36,747 bases of DNA, taken from positions 1 to 36,747 of the IMG/VR virus record IMGVR_UViG_3300049432_000053. The stretch is one strand, 5' to 3'. The notes beneath the pieces are model-generated. The model saw only the letters and a list, made by a program, of their open reading frames with translations, was not told where the DNA came from and made no database searches. Source of the stretch: a virus. The position numbers were made by a program, and so were the translations under genes. The stretch's first letter is position 1; each line of letters starts with the position of its first letter. Of the stretch, positions 15,028-22,080 are shown one piece after another.

Positions 15028-15029
15028 GA

Positions 15030-15260
15030 TCAGGACGCCGTTTCGGCGAGCTTCTTCTCGTTCTCCGCCTGATGGGCAAGAGCATCGGCCAGGTCAGCCC
15101 AGGTGTCGTGCATCAGCGTCATCACGAGGCCGGCACGCATCTCGGCTACGCTCAGGTCGCACTTGTCCATGCGGGTTGCGATACGAGTACCGCTGAGCGT
15201 GAAGCGGATGTGCCACTGCGGATAAGCGGCCCTGAGACCGACCGGATCGATCGTTTCCAC
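15030..15260 (-). CDS. Small protein, unknown function
   Basis: This 76-residue protein starts at GTG 15260, with AAGGA about 10 bases upstream. The first half is beta-like (YPQWHIRFTLSGTRIATRMD); the second half is helical (AEMRAGLVMTLMHDTWADLA then ADALAHQAENEKKLAE). It is transcribed away from the DUF5753 regulator, sharing the 15261-15431 intergenic region with its palindrome. No family was recognised. Confidence 0.6.
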   Translation of the reverse strand: METIDPVGLRAAYPQWHIRFTLSGTRIATRMDKCDLSVAEMRAGLVMTLMHDTWADLADALAHQAENEKKLAETAS

Positions 15261-15336
15261 GAAGTCACATCCTTGGATCAGAGCGCCTGTTCTAGTGATC
15301 AGCGCTCACGGTCTGTGTGTTGCACCTCACTATGGC

Positions 15337-15352
15337 CGTGAACTAGTTCACG
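15337..15352. promoter_or_regulatory. Perfect 16-bp palindrome, candidate operator
   Basis: CGTGAACTAGTTCACG is a perfect palindrome in the divergent gap between the leftward 15030-15260 gene and the XRE regulator at 15432. XRE proteins bind dyads of this size. It is the most likely binding site for the adjacent regulator; binding itself is inferred. Confidence 0.6.
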
Positions 15353-15431
15353 AGTCCACTGAACACGAGTGATAGTTATGTGGCCGAACGTGGCCTTGCC
15401 TTCACACAGCGAGAACGGAACAATCCGCGCC

Positions 15432-16280
15432 ATGGTCCGCCCTGAGAATCCCGCCACCGTCCGCCACCGCCGCGTAGCCTCTGAGCTGCGGAAACTCCGA
15501 GAACGCAATGATCTAACCCCGCAGCAAGCCGCCGATGCCCTCGGCTGGAGCAGACCCAAACTCAACAAATACGAGACCGCATCCCGCCGACCGACCGTTA
15601 CTGACGTCGAGCAGATGCTGAATCTGTACGGCTGCGAGGAGGGCCTGGCCCTCGCCCTGCTGAAGTTGACCAAGAACATCGGGGTGCGTGGCTGGTGGAC
15701 CGGCTACGAGGATGTGCTGGATTCCTCCTACCCCGAGCTGGAGTCCGACGCCGTTGAGATTCGTAGCTGGCAGATGGGCGTCCTCCCCGGCCTGCTCCAG
15801 ATCGACGAGTACGCCCTGCCACTGATCCGGCTGGGGCTGCCGGGCGACTCGAGCGAGTCGCACGCACGGCGTCTCGCCGCCCGTGCGGCGAGGCGGGAAA
15901 TCCTGACGCAGCCCGGTGCCCCGACGCTGCACGCCGTGATCGACGAGGCGGCCCTGCGCCGGCCGATAGGCGGGCCTGAAGCATGGCGCAAGCAACTCGA
16001 GTTTCTGATCGAGAGCATGGAGCAGCCGAGCGTTCGGATCCAGGTGATGCCGCTGAAGAGCTGGCAGCATCCGGGCCTTGACGGGCCTGTGGTCCTGCTG
16101 GGTTTCGGTGGGGCCGTGCTCCTGGATGTGGCCTATCTGGAAGGTGCAATGGGGACTGGCATCTACCTGGAGGACGTTAAGCAGGTAACTCGATGTAGCG
16201 TTAACTTCGAGCGAATCTCTGAGGCAGCGCTTTCGGACGAAGAATCGAAAGCGTTCATCAGGGGCTTGCTCGACGCGTGA
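15432..16280 (+). CDS. XRE-family regulator with DUF5753 C-terminal domain
   Basis: This 282-residue protein has an N-terminal helix-turn-helix (about residues 15-65; LRKLRERNDLTPQQAADALG then WSRPKLNKYETASRRPT). The C-terminal DUF5753 domain has the typical GVLPGLLQIDEYA, LHAVIDEAALRRPIGG and VAYLEG segments. Such proteins are abundant in Streptomyces and relatives and usually pair with a DUF397 protein, as here; several such pairs influence development, and some act as toxin-antitoxin-like units. The start ATG 15432 was chosen over ATG 15369 because homology starts near MVRPENPATVRHRRVASELR. It sits between the transfer-like block and the integrase and may control the former. Confidence 0.92.
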   Translation: MVRPENPATVRHRRVASELRKLRERNDLTPQQAADALGWSRPKLNKYETASRRPTVTDVEQMLNLYGCEEGLALALLKLTKNIGVRGWWTGYEDVLDSSYPELESDAVEIRSWQMGVLPGLLQIDEYALPLIRLGLPGDSSESHARRLAARAARREILTQPGAPTLHAVIDEAALRRPIGGPEAWRKQLEFLIESMEQPSVRIQVMPLKSWQHPGLDGPVVLLGFGGAVLLDVAYLEGAMGTGIYLEDVKQVTRCSVNFERISEAALSDEESKAFIRGLLDA

Positions 16281-16305
16281 GTCCTAGCCCCAAGGAGCAA
16301 CCATT

Positions 16306-16542
16306 TTGCAAGCTTCCCCGTTCGACGACGCACGCCTTGATTGGCGTAAGGCCAGCCGCAGTACAGGCAGTGGCAATGACTGTGTGGAGGTCGCCCACAT
16401 TCCTGGACTGATCGGCGTCCGCGACAGTAAGACCCGCGACGCCCATGGCCGCAACGTCAGCCCTGTGATTGAGATCACCGCCGCCACATGGCGGCACCTC
16501 TCAAACCAGATCAAGAGCCAGAGCGCCACCGCCCAGTTCTGA
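16306..16542 (+). CDS. DUF397 domain protein
   Basis: This 78-residue protein has the DUF397 signature: ARLDWRKASRSTGSGNDCVE, then VAHIPGLIGVRDSKTRD and a terminal ITAATWRHLSNQIK. The start is TTG 16306, with AAGGAG 8 bases upstream. It is co-transcribed with the DUF5753 regulator 25 bases before it. In actinomycetes these partners work together, the DUF397 protein often modulating the HTH protein. A strong terminator follows. Confidence 0.9.
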   Translation: MQASPFDDARLDWRKASRSTGSGNDCVEVAHIPGLIGVRDSKTRDAHGRNVSPVIEITAATWRHLSNQIKSQSATAQF

Positions 16543-16548
16543 AAAAGC

Positions 16549-16563
16549 GGGGGGGGGGGGGGG
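16549..16563. repeat. G15 homopolymer tract
   Basis: Fifteen consecutive G bases start 7 bases after the DUF397 stop and are preceded by AAAAAGC. Such a tract is prone to slippage in vivo and in sequencing, so the exact length is uncertain. It changes no reading frame because it is non-coding. Confidence 0.85.
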
Positions 16564-16605
16564 TTCTCGGCGATGCCCTGAAATTTTTCCCCACGCTCCA
16601 ACAGC

Positions 16606-16636
16606 AGAGCCCCCCGGCCATCGGCCGGGGGGCTCT
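16606..16636 (+). terminator. Strong hairpin terminator after DUF5753/DUF397
   Basis: A perfect 14-bp stem, AGAGCCCCCCGGCC (16606-16619) with GGCCGGGGGGCTCT (16623-16636), has a 3-base loop. It lies between the rightward regulator pair and the leftward integrase, so it may serve both directions. Confidence 0.85.
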
Positions 16637-16707
16637 TCGCGTGAGTCGGATGACCCGCGTCCAGGATAGGCCGGGCCTCTGACAGTGGGCAGGTCCGTAC
16701 CGCGATA

Positions 16708-16938
16708 TGCGTGCGTGGTGCGTGATGATCATGCCCCATGGTGTCCCACGCTGACCCACACTGACATATTTGCACGTGCATACATGCTGGTCAGGGCCAA
16801 GATCTAGCCTCTGACCAGGATGGCCAAACACTCGACATGATGCGTCTGCGGTATCAAGTCGGATCGAACAGATGCGCAGGTCAGCTGTCCGTTCCGAGTG
16901 ATCGTTCCTTGGCTGTGCGTGCATGGTGCGTGATGATC
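16708..16938. other. Candidate attP region with duplicated integrase 3' end
   Basis: A 23-bp segment at 16708-16730 recurs at 16916-16938 with one mismatch; the second copy is inside the integrase 3' end. After a short length difference, both are followed by TCCCACGCT (16744-16752 and 16942-16950), so the similarity spans the last part of the integrase gene. Between the copies lies an 8-bp dyad, CTGGTCAG (16787-16794) with CTGACCAG (16811-16818), around a 16-base centre. Arm-like repeats flanking a core dyad beside int is the usual attP layout. No tRNA 3' end was recognised, so the crossover point is unknown. Confidence 0.4.
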
Positions 16939-18080
16939 TCTTCCCACGCTCTTTCCACCATGCCGTGCGCGTCGGGCTGCAGGTGCGCGTACCGCTGGGT
17001 GGTCTGCGACGACTCGTGCCCGAGCAGCGCCTGAACGTTGTACAGCGGGACGCCCTCCTGCACCAGCCAGCTCGCCGCAGTGTGCCGGCAATCATGCGGG
17101 TCATAGCGCGGCACCGGATTCTCCCGCTCATTTGGCGGCCGCTTCCTATTCGCTGCTTCCGTCTTCGCGTTGGCCGCGTCGATCGCCTTGTACCAGACAA
17201 CCCGCCAATTCGCCCCCGACACCACAGGAAAGACGGGGTCCTTCTTTGTGCCGGGGCTACACCGACTCGCGACGAATAGCCATGCGTCCGGAGCACGGCC
17301 CGTCAGCAGCGGCGAAAGACCATCGAGCGCATGCTGGGGGGCTGGCACTTCCCGGCGGCTCTTCGACGTCTTCGGGTATTCCTTCCACTTACCTTTCTGA
17401 TCGATCGCGCCCCTGACTCTGATGCGCTTCCGGAACCAGTCCACGGGATTGCCCGTGCCGTCATTGCGCTCACTCCCCGCGCAGCCGGCGGCCTCGCCCC
17501 ACCGCAGCCCGGTGTAGACCATGAGCTCGACCATCGCGGCGTGCCCGGCCGGAAGCTCGGCCTCGATCCGGTCGACCTCGCTGCGCGTGAACCATGTCGG
17601 GATCTTCGGCGGCATCGCAGGGAGATCGATCTTCACACACGGGGTCTCGTTGATCAGGCCCTCAAGGACCGCGTCGCCGAGCATCTTCGACAGCAGGTTG
17701 TACGAGCGCCGGATCGCGGACAGGCCAACCCCGTCCTTCTCCATCTTCCGGATCCAGCCCTGGACGTCCAGGCGCCGGATGCTCATGATGGGCACGGCTT
17801 CCCAGCGCGGCAGGATGTGGTGCTTGAACTGACCGTTGTCGCCGCGCACCGTCTCCGGCTCAACGACCCGGGCCGCCCGCCACCGCACAGCCCATTCGCC
17901 CAGGGATATGCGGCCGGCACGCGGGTCACGCCACTGCCCTTTCTCGATGTCGGCCTCAAGGTCGTACGCCCATTTCTGCACGACCTTCTTCAGCTTGTCG
18001 GTCTTGGTGGTGCGCTTGCGGTTGGGCAGGTAGACGATGCCCTGCCACAGGCCGGACGGGAGCTTGCGGAAGGAGGGCAC
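16881..18080 (-). CDS. int: Tyrosine site-specific integrase
   Basis: This 399-residue recombinase has an N-terminal arm-binding part (VPSFRKLPSGLWQGIVYLPN), a SAM-like core-binding domain (about residues 58-150) and a C-terminal catalytic domain. The catalytic residues visible are Arg193 (YTGLRWGEAAG), Lys240 (TSKSRRE), His329 and Arg332 (DPHDCRHTAASWL), His355 (LLGHESS) and Tyr364 (TQRYAHL). It would insert the phage circle into the host chromosome by attP x attB recombination. GTG 18080 is preferred, with AGGAG 7 bases upstream; the longer frame from 18188 adds low-complexity sequence overlapping the next gene. The 3' end overlaps a repeat that may belong to attP. Confidence 0.93.
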   Translation of the reverse strand: MPSFRKLPSGLWQGIVYLPNRKRTTKTDKLKKVVQKWAYDLEADIEKGQWRDPRAGRISLGEWAVRWRAARVVEPETVRGDNGQFKHHILPRWEAVPIMSIRRLDVQGWIRKMEKDGVGLSAIRRSYNLLSKMLGDAVLEGLINETPCVKIDLPAMPPKIPTWFTRSEVDRIEAELPAGHAAMVELMVYTGLRWGEAAGCAGSERNDGTGNPVDWFRKRIRVRGAIDQKGKWKEYPKTSKSRREVPAPQHALDGLSPLLTGRAPDAWLFVASRCSPGTKKDPVFPVVSGANWRVVWYKAIDAANAKTEAANRKRPPNERENPVPRYDPHDCRHTAASWLVQEGVPLYNVQALLGHESSQTTQRYAHLQPDAHGMVERAWEEIITHHARTAKERSLGTDS

Positions 18081-18105
18081 AGCGCTGCTCCTGTTCGGGG
18101 CGAGA

Positions 18106-18525
18106 TCAGTTGGTCGGGTAGAGCTGGATCGGGTGGGGGCCTGTGGGCGCTCCATCGTCGTGGCCCGCGGCGAGGCCTTGGAGCACATCGAGAATCTCCC
18201 TGTGGATCTGGAGACCCCGACGGGTGTCGGCCTGGACGTCGGCGAAGGTTCGATCGATGCCGTCGAGACGACGGTCGAACTTCTGGGCGCGGGTGGCGGA
18301 TCGTCCCGCCGCGGCCTGCGCGGTGAGAAGGGCAGTGATCAGAGCGACGCCGTTGACGAGCACGACGACCAGGGCCCCGACGCCGATCGTCGGGATCGAC
18401 GCGCCGTGAACGATGATCGTGGCGCCTGAACTGGTCGCGGCTGTACCTGCCGTGATCAGACCGCTGAGTTGGAGGGGTGAGAACTGTACGGGTTGCAACG
18501 GCGGGCCTTTCGTTTTGCGGGGCAC
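18106..18525 (-). CDS. Membrane protein with C-terminal coiled coil, unknown function
   Basis: This protein of up to 139 residues starts at GTG 18525 (or TTG 18498, which has a better AAAGG upstream). Two hydrophobic stretches (LSGLITAGTAATSSGATIIV, then IPTIGVGALVVVLVNGVALI) are followed by an amphipathic heptad helix (FDRRLDGIDRTFADVQADTR and on). It lies just upstream of int on the same strand, where temperate phages often place lysogen-expressed membrane proteins such as exclusion factors. That role is a guess from position; no family was recognised. Confidence 0.55.
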   Translation of the reverse strand: MPRKTKGPPLQPVQFSPLQLSGLITAGTAATSSGATIIVHGASIPTIGVGALVVVLVNGVALITALLTAQAAAGRSATRAQKFDRRLDGIDRTFADVQADTRRGLQIHREILDVLQGLAAGHDDGAPTGPHPIQLYPTN

Positions 18526-18739
18526 CGTGTTGCTGACGAGTCGTTTTGTTACGTGGCGGGGTCGGTCAGCGTTGGTTTCGTCCCTATGGCGAGTGATTGA
18601 GTGTCATATCGTGGCGTGTTCGAACGTTGAGTGAGCTGACCTTTGGGTAACAGGGCTCTTACCTGGTCGTTTCCCGTAAGGCATATCGGGACGAGCTATC
18701 CCAGTAGTTCACTATCTGAAATCCCATGAGCCTCATACC

Positions 18740-19204
18740 TCACGAGGCCTCGTTCCTCTGGTCGAATTCAGCCAGCGTCTCGATCAAGCTCTGTGCCCAG
18801 CGCCGCACGATCCGCTGCTGCCGAGCGTCGAGATCACGACCAAGCCTCCGGAGAATCTCCTGGATCTCCAGGGCCATGTGCTCCGACTCCTCAAGCAACT
18901 CTTGATTGCTCTTATCTCCGTGCTTCTGGTCGAGCTCGGAGTCCTGGAGTGCTTCAGCGGCATCAACGCGATCGACCTCGCGAAGCTGGAACGACCGAAC
19001 GCCCACGACGCGGGCCATGCTCGCGACGTTCTGGGCCTTGCCGTCAGCCGGCACGCGGTTACCGCCATGCTCGGCATAGCCGCGGACCACGTTCCGCCAC
19101 GTCGTGCCGCTGATCCCCGCCCGCTTGGCCGCCTCGTTCTGCGAGAGCCCGCTCCTGGTACGAGCAGCTTCCAGCAGGGCGCCTAGCGGCGTCAGGTCGG
19201 TCAT
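18740..19204 (-). CDS. XRE-family repressor (CI-like)
   Basis: This 154-residue protein starts MTDLTPLGALLEAARTRSGL and has a helix-turn-helix (SQNEAAKRAGISGTTWRNVV, about residues 20-45). A long charged helical C-terminus follows, ending QRIVRRWAQSLIETLAEFDQ, probably for dimerisation. It is transcribed divergently from the Cro-like gene at 19374, and GTTCGCGAAC sites lie near both starts. This is the classic layout of a phage lysogeny switch. No peptidase (LexA-like) domain is visible, so induction would not work by self-cleavage. Confidence 0.8.
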   Translation of the reverse strand: MTDLTPLGALLEAARTRSGLSQNEAAKRAGISGTTWRNVVRGYAEHGGNRVPADGKAQNVASMARVVGVRSFQLREVDRVDAAEALQDSELDQKHGDKSNQELLEESEHMALEIQEILRRLGRDLDARQQRIVRRWAQSLIETLAEFDQRNEAS

Positions 19205-19222
19205 GCCACCAAGCATGCTCAC

Positions 19223-19232
19223 GTTCGCGAAC
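19223..19232. promoter_or_regulatory. Operator candidate OL-like: GTTCGCGAAC
   Basis: A perfect 10-bp palindrome lies 19 bases upstream of the leftward repressor start. The same palindrome occurs 120 bases away at 19343-19352 near the divergent Cro-like gene. The paired sites flank the shared promoter region. Confidence 0.7.
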
Positions 19233-19340
19233 AGTGTCCAGCCAAGCGGCAGGTAGTGAGGGGTATCCGGCCGCCGAATCAACGGCCAGGCGACCACGAA
19301 CATGTGCGCAGGTTCTTAAGAATCATGAAAACGTGGGTGG

Positions 19341-19354
19341 ATGTTCGCGAACAT
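19341..19354. promoter_or_regulatory. Operator candidate OR-like: ATGTTCGCGAACAT
   Basis: A perfect 14-bp palindrome containing GTTCGCGAAC lies 20 bases before the Cro-like start. A further palindrome, TTCTTAAGAA, sits at 19313-19322 between the two operators in an AT-richer stretch that probably holds the promoters. Confidence 0.72.
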
Positions 19355-19373
19355 TCGCAGTAACGTGTGCAAC

Positions 19374-19589
19374 ATGACCAGCTCTACCGTGCGAATGCGC
19401 CAGCGAAGCGGAGCCATTAAGACCGCTCGCGAACGGAACCATTTGAGCAAGGCCGAACTCGCCCGCCGTATCGGCATCAGCCGCAGCCTGATGACCGAGA
19501 TGGAGGCAGGCACCCGGAACGCCACCGAGGACAACCTCCAGAAGCTCGCGACAGAGCTGGACTGCCCGATCGAGGAACTGCGCGCATGA
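19374..19589 (+). CDS. Small XRE-family regulator (Cro-like)
   Basis: This 71-residue protein is little more than one helix-turn-helix domain: GAIKTARERNHLSKAELARR, IGISRSLMTEMEAGTRNATE, then a helix ending CPIEELRA. The size and single domain fit a Cro-type early regulator. The start ATG 19374 is preferred over ATG 19341 because the latter lies within the operator palindrome. It is the first gene of the rightward early operon and overlaps the next gene by ATGA. Confidence 0.85.
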   Translation: MTSSTVRMRQRSGAIKTARERNHLSKAELARRIGISRSLMTEMEAGTRNATEDNLQKLATELDCPIEELRA

Positions 19590-19795
19590 GCGCCCCCGAC
19601 ACCGCCCTGCTGACGATCCCGGAGACTGCGGCCGAGCTCAGAGTCAGCCCGAAGACGGTCTACCGGCGCATCGCGGCCGGCGACCTCGAGGTGACGGACA
19701 TCGCGGCGACCGGCGCCTTCGGCACCCGGACCCGGGTCCCCCGAGCCTCCCTCGACGCCTACATCAAGTCCCGTACCCGGCGCGCTGGCGCCTGA
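19586..19795 (+). CDS. Excisionase-like small HTH protein
   Basis: This 69-residue protein has a MerR/excisionase-type winged helix: LLTIPETAAELRVSPKTVYR, then RIAAGDLEVTDI, and ends VPRASLDAYIKSRTRRAGA. This DNA-binding fold is shared by Xis proteins and by small regulators. Being early and in a genome with a tyrosine integrase, it could be the recombination directionality factor. It lies far from int, so a transcriptional role is also possible. Confidence 0.75.
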   Translation: MSAPDTALLTIPETAAELRVSPKTVYRRIAAGDLEVTDIAATGAFGTRTRVPRASLDAYIKSRTRRAGA

Positions 19796-19811
19796 GAGAG
19801 AAGCCCCCTCC

Positions 19812-20237
19812 ATGACCACGTACAACCCCGCCCCCGAGACGGAACCTCTCCTGACCCCGGCTGAGGTGGCGCTCATGTTCCGCGTCGACCCCAAGACGGT
19901 CACCCGCTGGGCCAAGAACGGCAAGCTCACCTGGATCAAGACCCTCGGCGGTCACCGCCGTTACCGGGAGGCTGAGGTCCGGGCGCTGCTGACCCGCGAT
20001 GCCGGGCCGTCCCACCCGGTCCCGGCCACCCTCCCCGAGCTCAAGGCCCACCGGCCCGGCCTGGTCGGCCGCACGGTGAGCATCGAGACCTCCAACACCG
20101 GCCCGGTGATCGTGGAACGCGAGTTCGGCTGGCGCGTTCACGTCGTCACGGACCTGACCACCGGTGCCGAGATCGGTGAGGCGGCCGCCGCCCTCGCGAC
20201 GACCCTCGACGCGGTGTACCTCGGGACCCTGGTATGA
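19812..20237 (+). CDS. BldC-family DNA-binding protein with C-terminal extension
   Basis: The first ~65 of 141 residues match Streptomyces BldC closely: EPLLTPAEVALMFRVDPKTV, TRWAKNGKLTWIKTLGGHRR and YREAEVRALL. BldC is a small MerR-like protein that binds DNA cooperatively and controls the timing of development and sporulation. Unlike the 68-residue host protein, this one carries a further ~75 residues (GRTVSIETSNTGPVIVEREF and on), a beta-rich domain of unknown role. A phage copy could regulate phage promoters or interfere with host development. The N-terminal homology is clear; the consequence is inferred. Confidence 0.9.
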   Translation: MTTYNPAPETEPLLTPAEVALMFRVDPKTVTRWAKNGKLTWIKTLGGHRRYREAEVRALLTRDAGPSHPVPATLPELKAHRPGLVGRTVSIETSNTGPVIVEREFGWRVHVVTDLTTGAEIGEAAAALATTLDAVYLGTLV

Positions 20238-20584
20238 GCGGGCCGACGCCCGGCCTGCCCGGCCCGTGGGACAACCGGGACAGCCTGCGGTTGCAGCGCC
20301 GCTCTTACGCCCTGCTCGGCACGTTCCTGCGCCGCGACGATCTGCCCGTCCTCGAATGGGTCGTGAGCCAGTGGTCCCTGACCGCCAAGGTGACCCCCAC
20401 GGACGGCATCAACCAGTGGGACGTCGTCGAAGCGTGGGCCACTGCCCTGGGCCTGCAGGTCCAGACGCATGCGTTCGCTGACTTCGCCCGGGTTGCGGCC
20501 GTCGGCAAGCTCGACGGCGAAGGTGGCCACGTCGAGGTCGGGATCATCGCCGACATCTACGGCGACGGTGAGGGTGGCCTGTGA
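20234..20584 (+). CDS. Early operon protein, unknown function
   Basis: This 116-residue protein starts MSGPTPGLPGPWDNRDSLRL and contains a mixed alpha/beta middle (DLPVLEWVVSQWSLTAKVTP; VVEAWATALGLQVQTHAFAD). It overlaps its neighbours by ATGA and GTGA, so it is tightly coupled in the early operon. No family was recognised. Confidence 0.6.
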   Translation: MSGPTPGLPGPWDNRDSLRLQRRSYALLGTFLRRDDLPVLEWVVSQWSLTAKVTPTDGINQWDVVEAWATALGLQVQTHAFADFARVAAVGKLDGEGGHVEVGIIADIYGDGEGGL

Positions 20585-20907
20585 CCTACGACGACCACGC
20601 CGCCGAGGCCGCCCGCCTACTGGACGACGCCGTGGACAGCCATGGGAACCCCGTCGTGGCCGAACCCCTGGACCTGATGATCATCGGTGCTGGCATGGCC
20701 GCCGCCCAGGTCCACGCGACCCTCGCCGTGGCCGCCGCGGTGCGTGAGCTCGTGGTCGCCACGACGCTGCCGGCCGAGGCCCTCGACGCCATCCGCCAGA
20801 AGATCGCCGACCCGGGAGACCACGCCCGGGTCGGCCACAGCCGCCGCCCACGCAAAAGGCCCCCGGCGGACCGACCCGCCGAGGACCTGACGACCCCTAC
20901 CCAGTGA
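20581..20907 (+). CDS. Early operon protein, unknown function
   Basis: This 108-residue protein starts at GTG 20581, overlapping the previous stop. It is largely helical and Ala-rich (AAAQVHATLAVAAAVRELVV) with a basic Pro-rich tail (HSRRPRKRPPADRPAEDLTT) that could contact nucleic acid. No domain was recognised. Confidence 0.6.
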   Translation: MTYDDHAAEAARLLDDAVDSHGNPVVAEPLDLMIIGAGMAAAQVHATLAVAAAVRELVVATTLPAEALDAIRQKIADPGDHARVGHSRRPRKRPPADRPAEDLTTPTQ

Positions 20908-20918
20908 GGAAAAGAGCC

Positions 20919-21314
20919 ATGACCAATGTAACGCCCACTGCCCCCAATCCGGTGACGGAGAAGCAGATGTCCGCCGCCCTGGTGCTGGCCGACATCCTGG
21001 ACCACGGCCTGCCGCCGGTTCATTGGGCCATCGACGCACTCGACGCCGGTCGGCTGGTCGGCCAGGCCTTCCATCACGTCGGCACCGAGGCCGAACGGGA
21101 CGCCGTGGAACGGGAGACCGTCCGGGCCTTCGCGGATTTCCTCGGCGGTGAATATCGCGAGGACAACCACGATGGCCTCTGCTGGACCGAGGTCTCGACG
21201 TCCGGCACCTACGAGGGCGTCAGGGTCCGCGTGTGGGCCAGCGTCGATGACCGCGAGGAGATCGCGAAGGAGGCGGCCGCCCTGGCCGCCACGACCGCGC
21301 CGGTGTCGGTATGA
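20919..21314 (+). CDS. Early operon protein, unknown function
   Basis: This 131-residue protein starts at ATG 20919, with GAGGAAAAGAG just upstream. A helical N-terminal half (AALVLADILDHGLPPVHWAI) is followed by a beta-rich part (HDGLCWTEVSTSGTYEGVRV; RVWASVDDREEIAKEAAAL). It overlaps the next gene by ATGA. No known family was recognised. Confidence 0.62.
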   Translation: MTNVTPTAPNPVTEKQMSAALVLADILDHGLPPVHWAIDALDAGRLVGQAFHHVGTEAERDAVERETVRAFADFLGGEYREDNHDGLCWTEVSTSGTYEGVRVRVWASVDDREEIAKEAAALAATTAPVSV

Positions 21315-21694
21315 GCGCCGCGCCTGAGTACGTGCAGCGGGAAGCGGTCGCGATCGGCCGGGACCGGTACCGGCTGCAGCAGACCGAGGCCGACATCCCG
21401 GTCTTGGAGCAGCAGCTACGTGACGTCCAGAAGGCCATGGCCGACATCAACGACCGCCTTGGCAAGGCCAGGGAGACCCGCGTTCAGCTCGTGGAGGCGG
21501 CCCCGCTGCGGGTGGAGGCCCTCCGGCTGCTGTGTGAGGCCCACGGCTGGGACGTCCCGCAGCCGCCAGCCGACCCCCTCAACCTCAACGGTCAGACCCC
21601 GCCCCCGGCCCCGGCCGAGCCGCAGATGACCCAGGTCGACGGTCCGGCGGGGAACACCACGGCGCTCCGGATCCCAGGCAGGGGGCACCGATGA
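21311..21694 (+). CDS. Coiled-coil early protein
   Basis: This 127-residue protein has a heptad-rich helix over residues ~10-75 (RYRLQQTEADIPVLEQQLRD; VQKAMADINDRLGKARETRV), then a Pro-rich tail. It probably oligomerises. Both ends overlap neighbours by ATGA. Function unknown. Confidence 0.6.
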   Translation: MSAAPEYVQREAVAIGRDRYRLQQTEADIPVLEQQLRDVQKAMADINDRLGKARETRVQLVEAAPLRVEALRLLCEAHGWDVPQPPADPLNLNGQTPPPAPAEPQMTQVDGPAGNTTALRIPGRGHR

Positions 21695-22080
21695 ACGTGG
21701 GCGAGAGCAAGGACGTGGCCACCCTTCTGCGGTGGCTGACCGGCACCGCCAATGAGGACGACACGGCTGAGCGAGCGCGTGAGGCCGCTGTACGCCTGGG
21801 GATGCGGTCGTACGAGACGCTCGCCGTTGGGCTCAACACCGACCAGATCCGCCAGCAGTGGCCCGCCGCCCGCTCTGACGAGGCCGCCCGCGTGCGGATC
21901 CTGCAGCTCGAAGAGGCCGTGCTCGCCTCGGCGCAGCTGGTCTTCGACGAGGTGCCCGCCGAGCCCAAGGGCCTGGAGTCCTGGTACAGCCAGAACCTGT
22001 ACGAGATGGCCGAGGACATCAAGGAGGCGCTGAAGGCCCGGGGCCCAGCGCTCGACGCAGTCACAGGAGGCCAACGATGA
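21691..22080 (+). CDS. Helical early protein, unknown function
   Basis: This 129-residue, all-helical acidic protein starts MNVGESKDVATLLRWLTG and ends in an amphipathic helix (YSQNLYEMAEDIKEALKARG). It is coupled to both neighbours by ATGA overlaps, with an AGGAGG near its 3' end serving the next gene. No family was recognised. Confidence 0.6.
   Translation: MNVGESKDVATLLRWLTGTANEDDTAERAREAAVRLGMRSYETLAVGLNTDQIRQQWPAARSDEAARVRILQLEEAVLASAQLVFDEVPAEPKGLESWYSQNLYEMAEDIKEALKARGPALDAVTGGQR

Noticed and set aside
14707-15072. A 121-codon plus-strand frame across the hairpin array
   Set aside because: The frame is explained by GC-rich inverted repeats; no ribosome site or protein pattern.
16830-16880. 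A tRNA 3' end as attachment core (TCGAAC-like T-loop)
   Set aside because: The flanking bases do not form a T-stem or acceptor stem in either direction.
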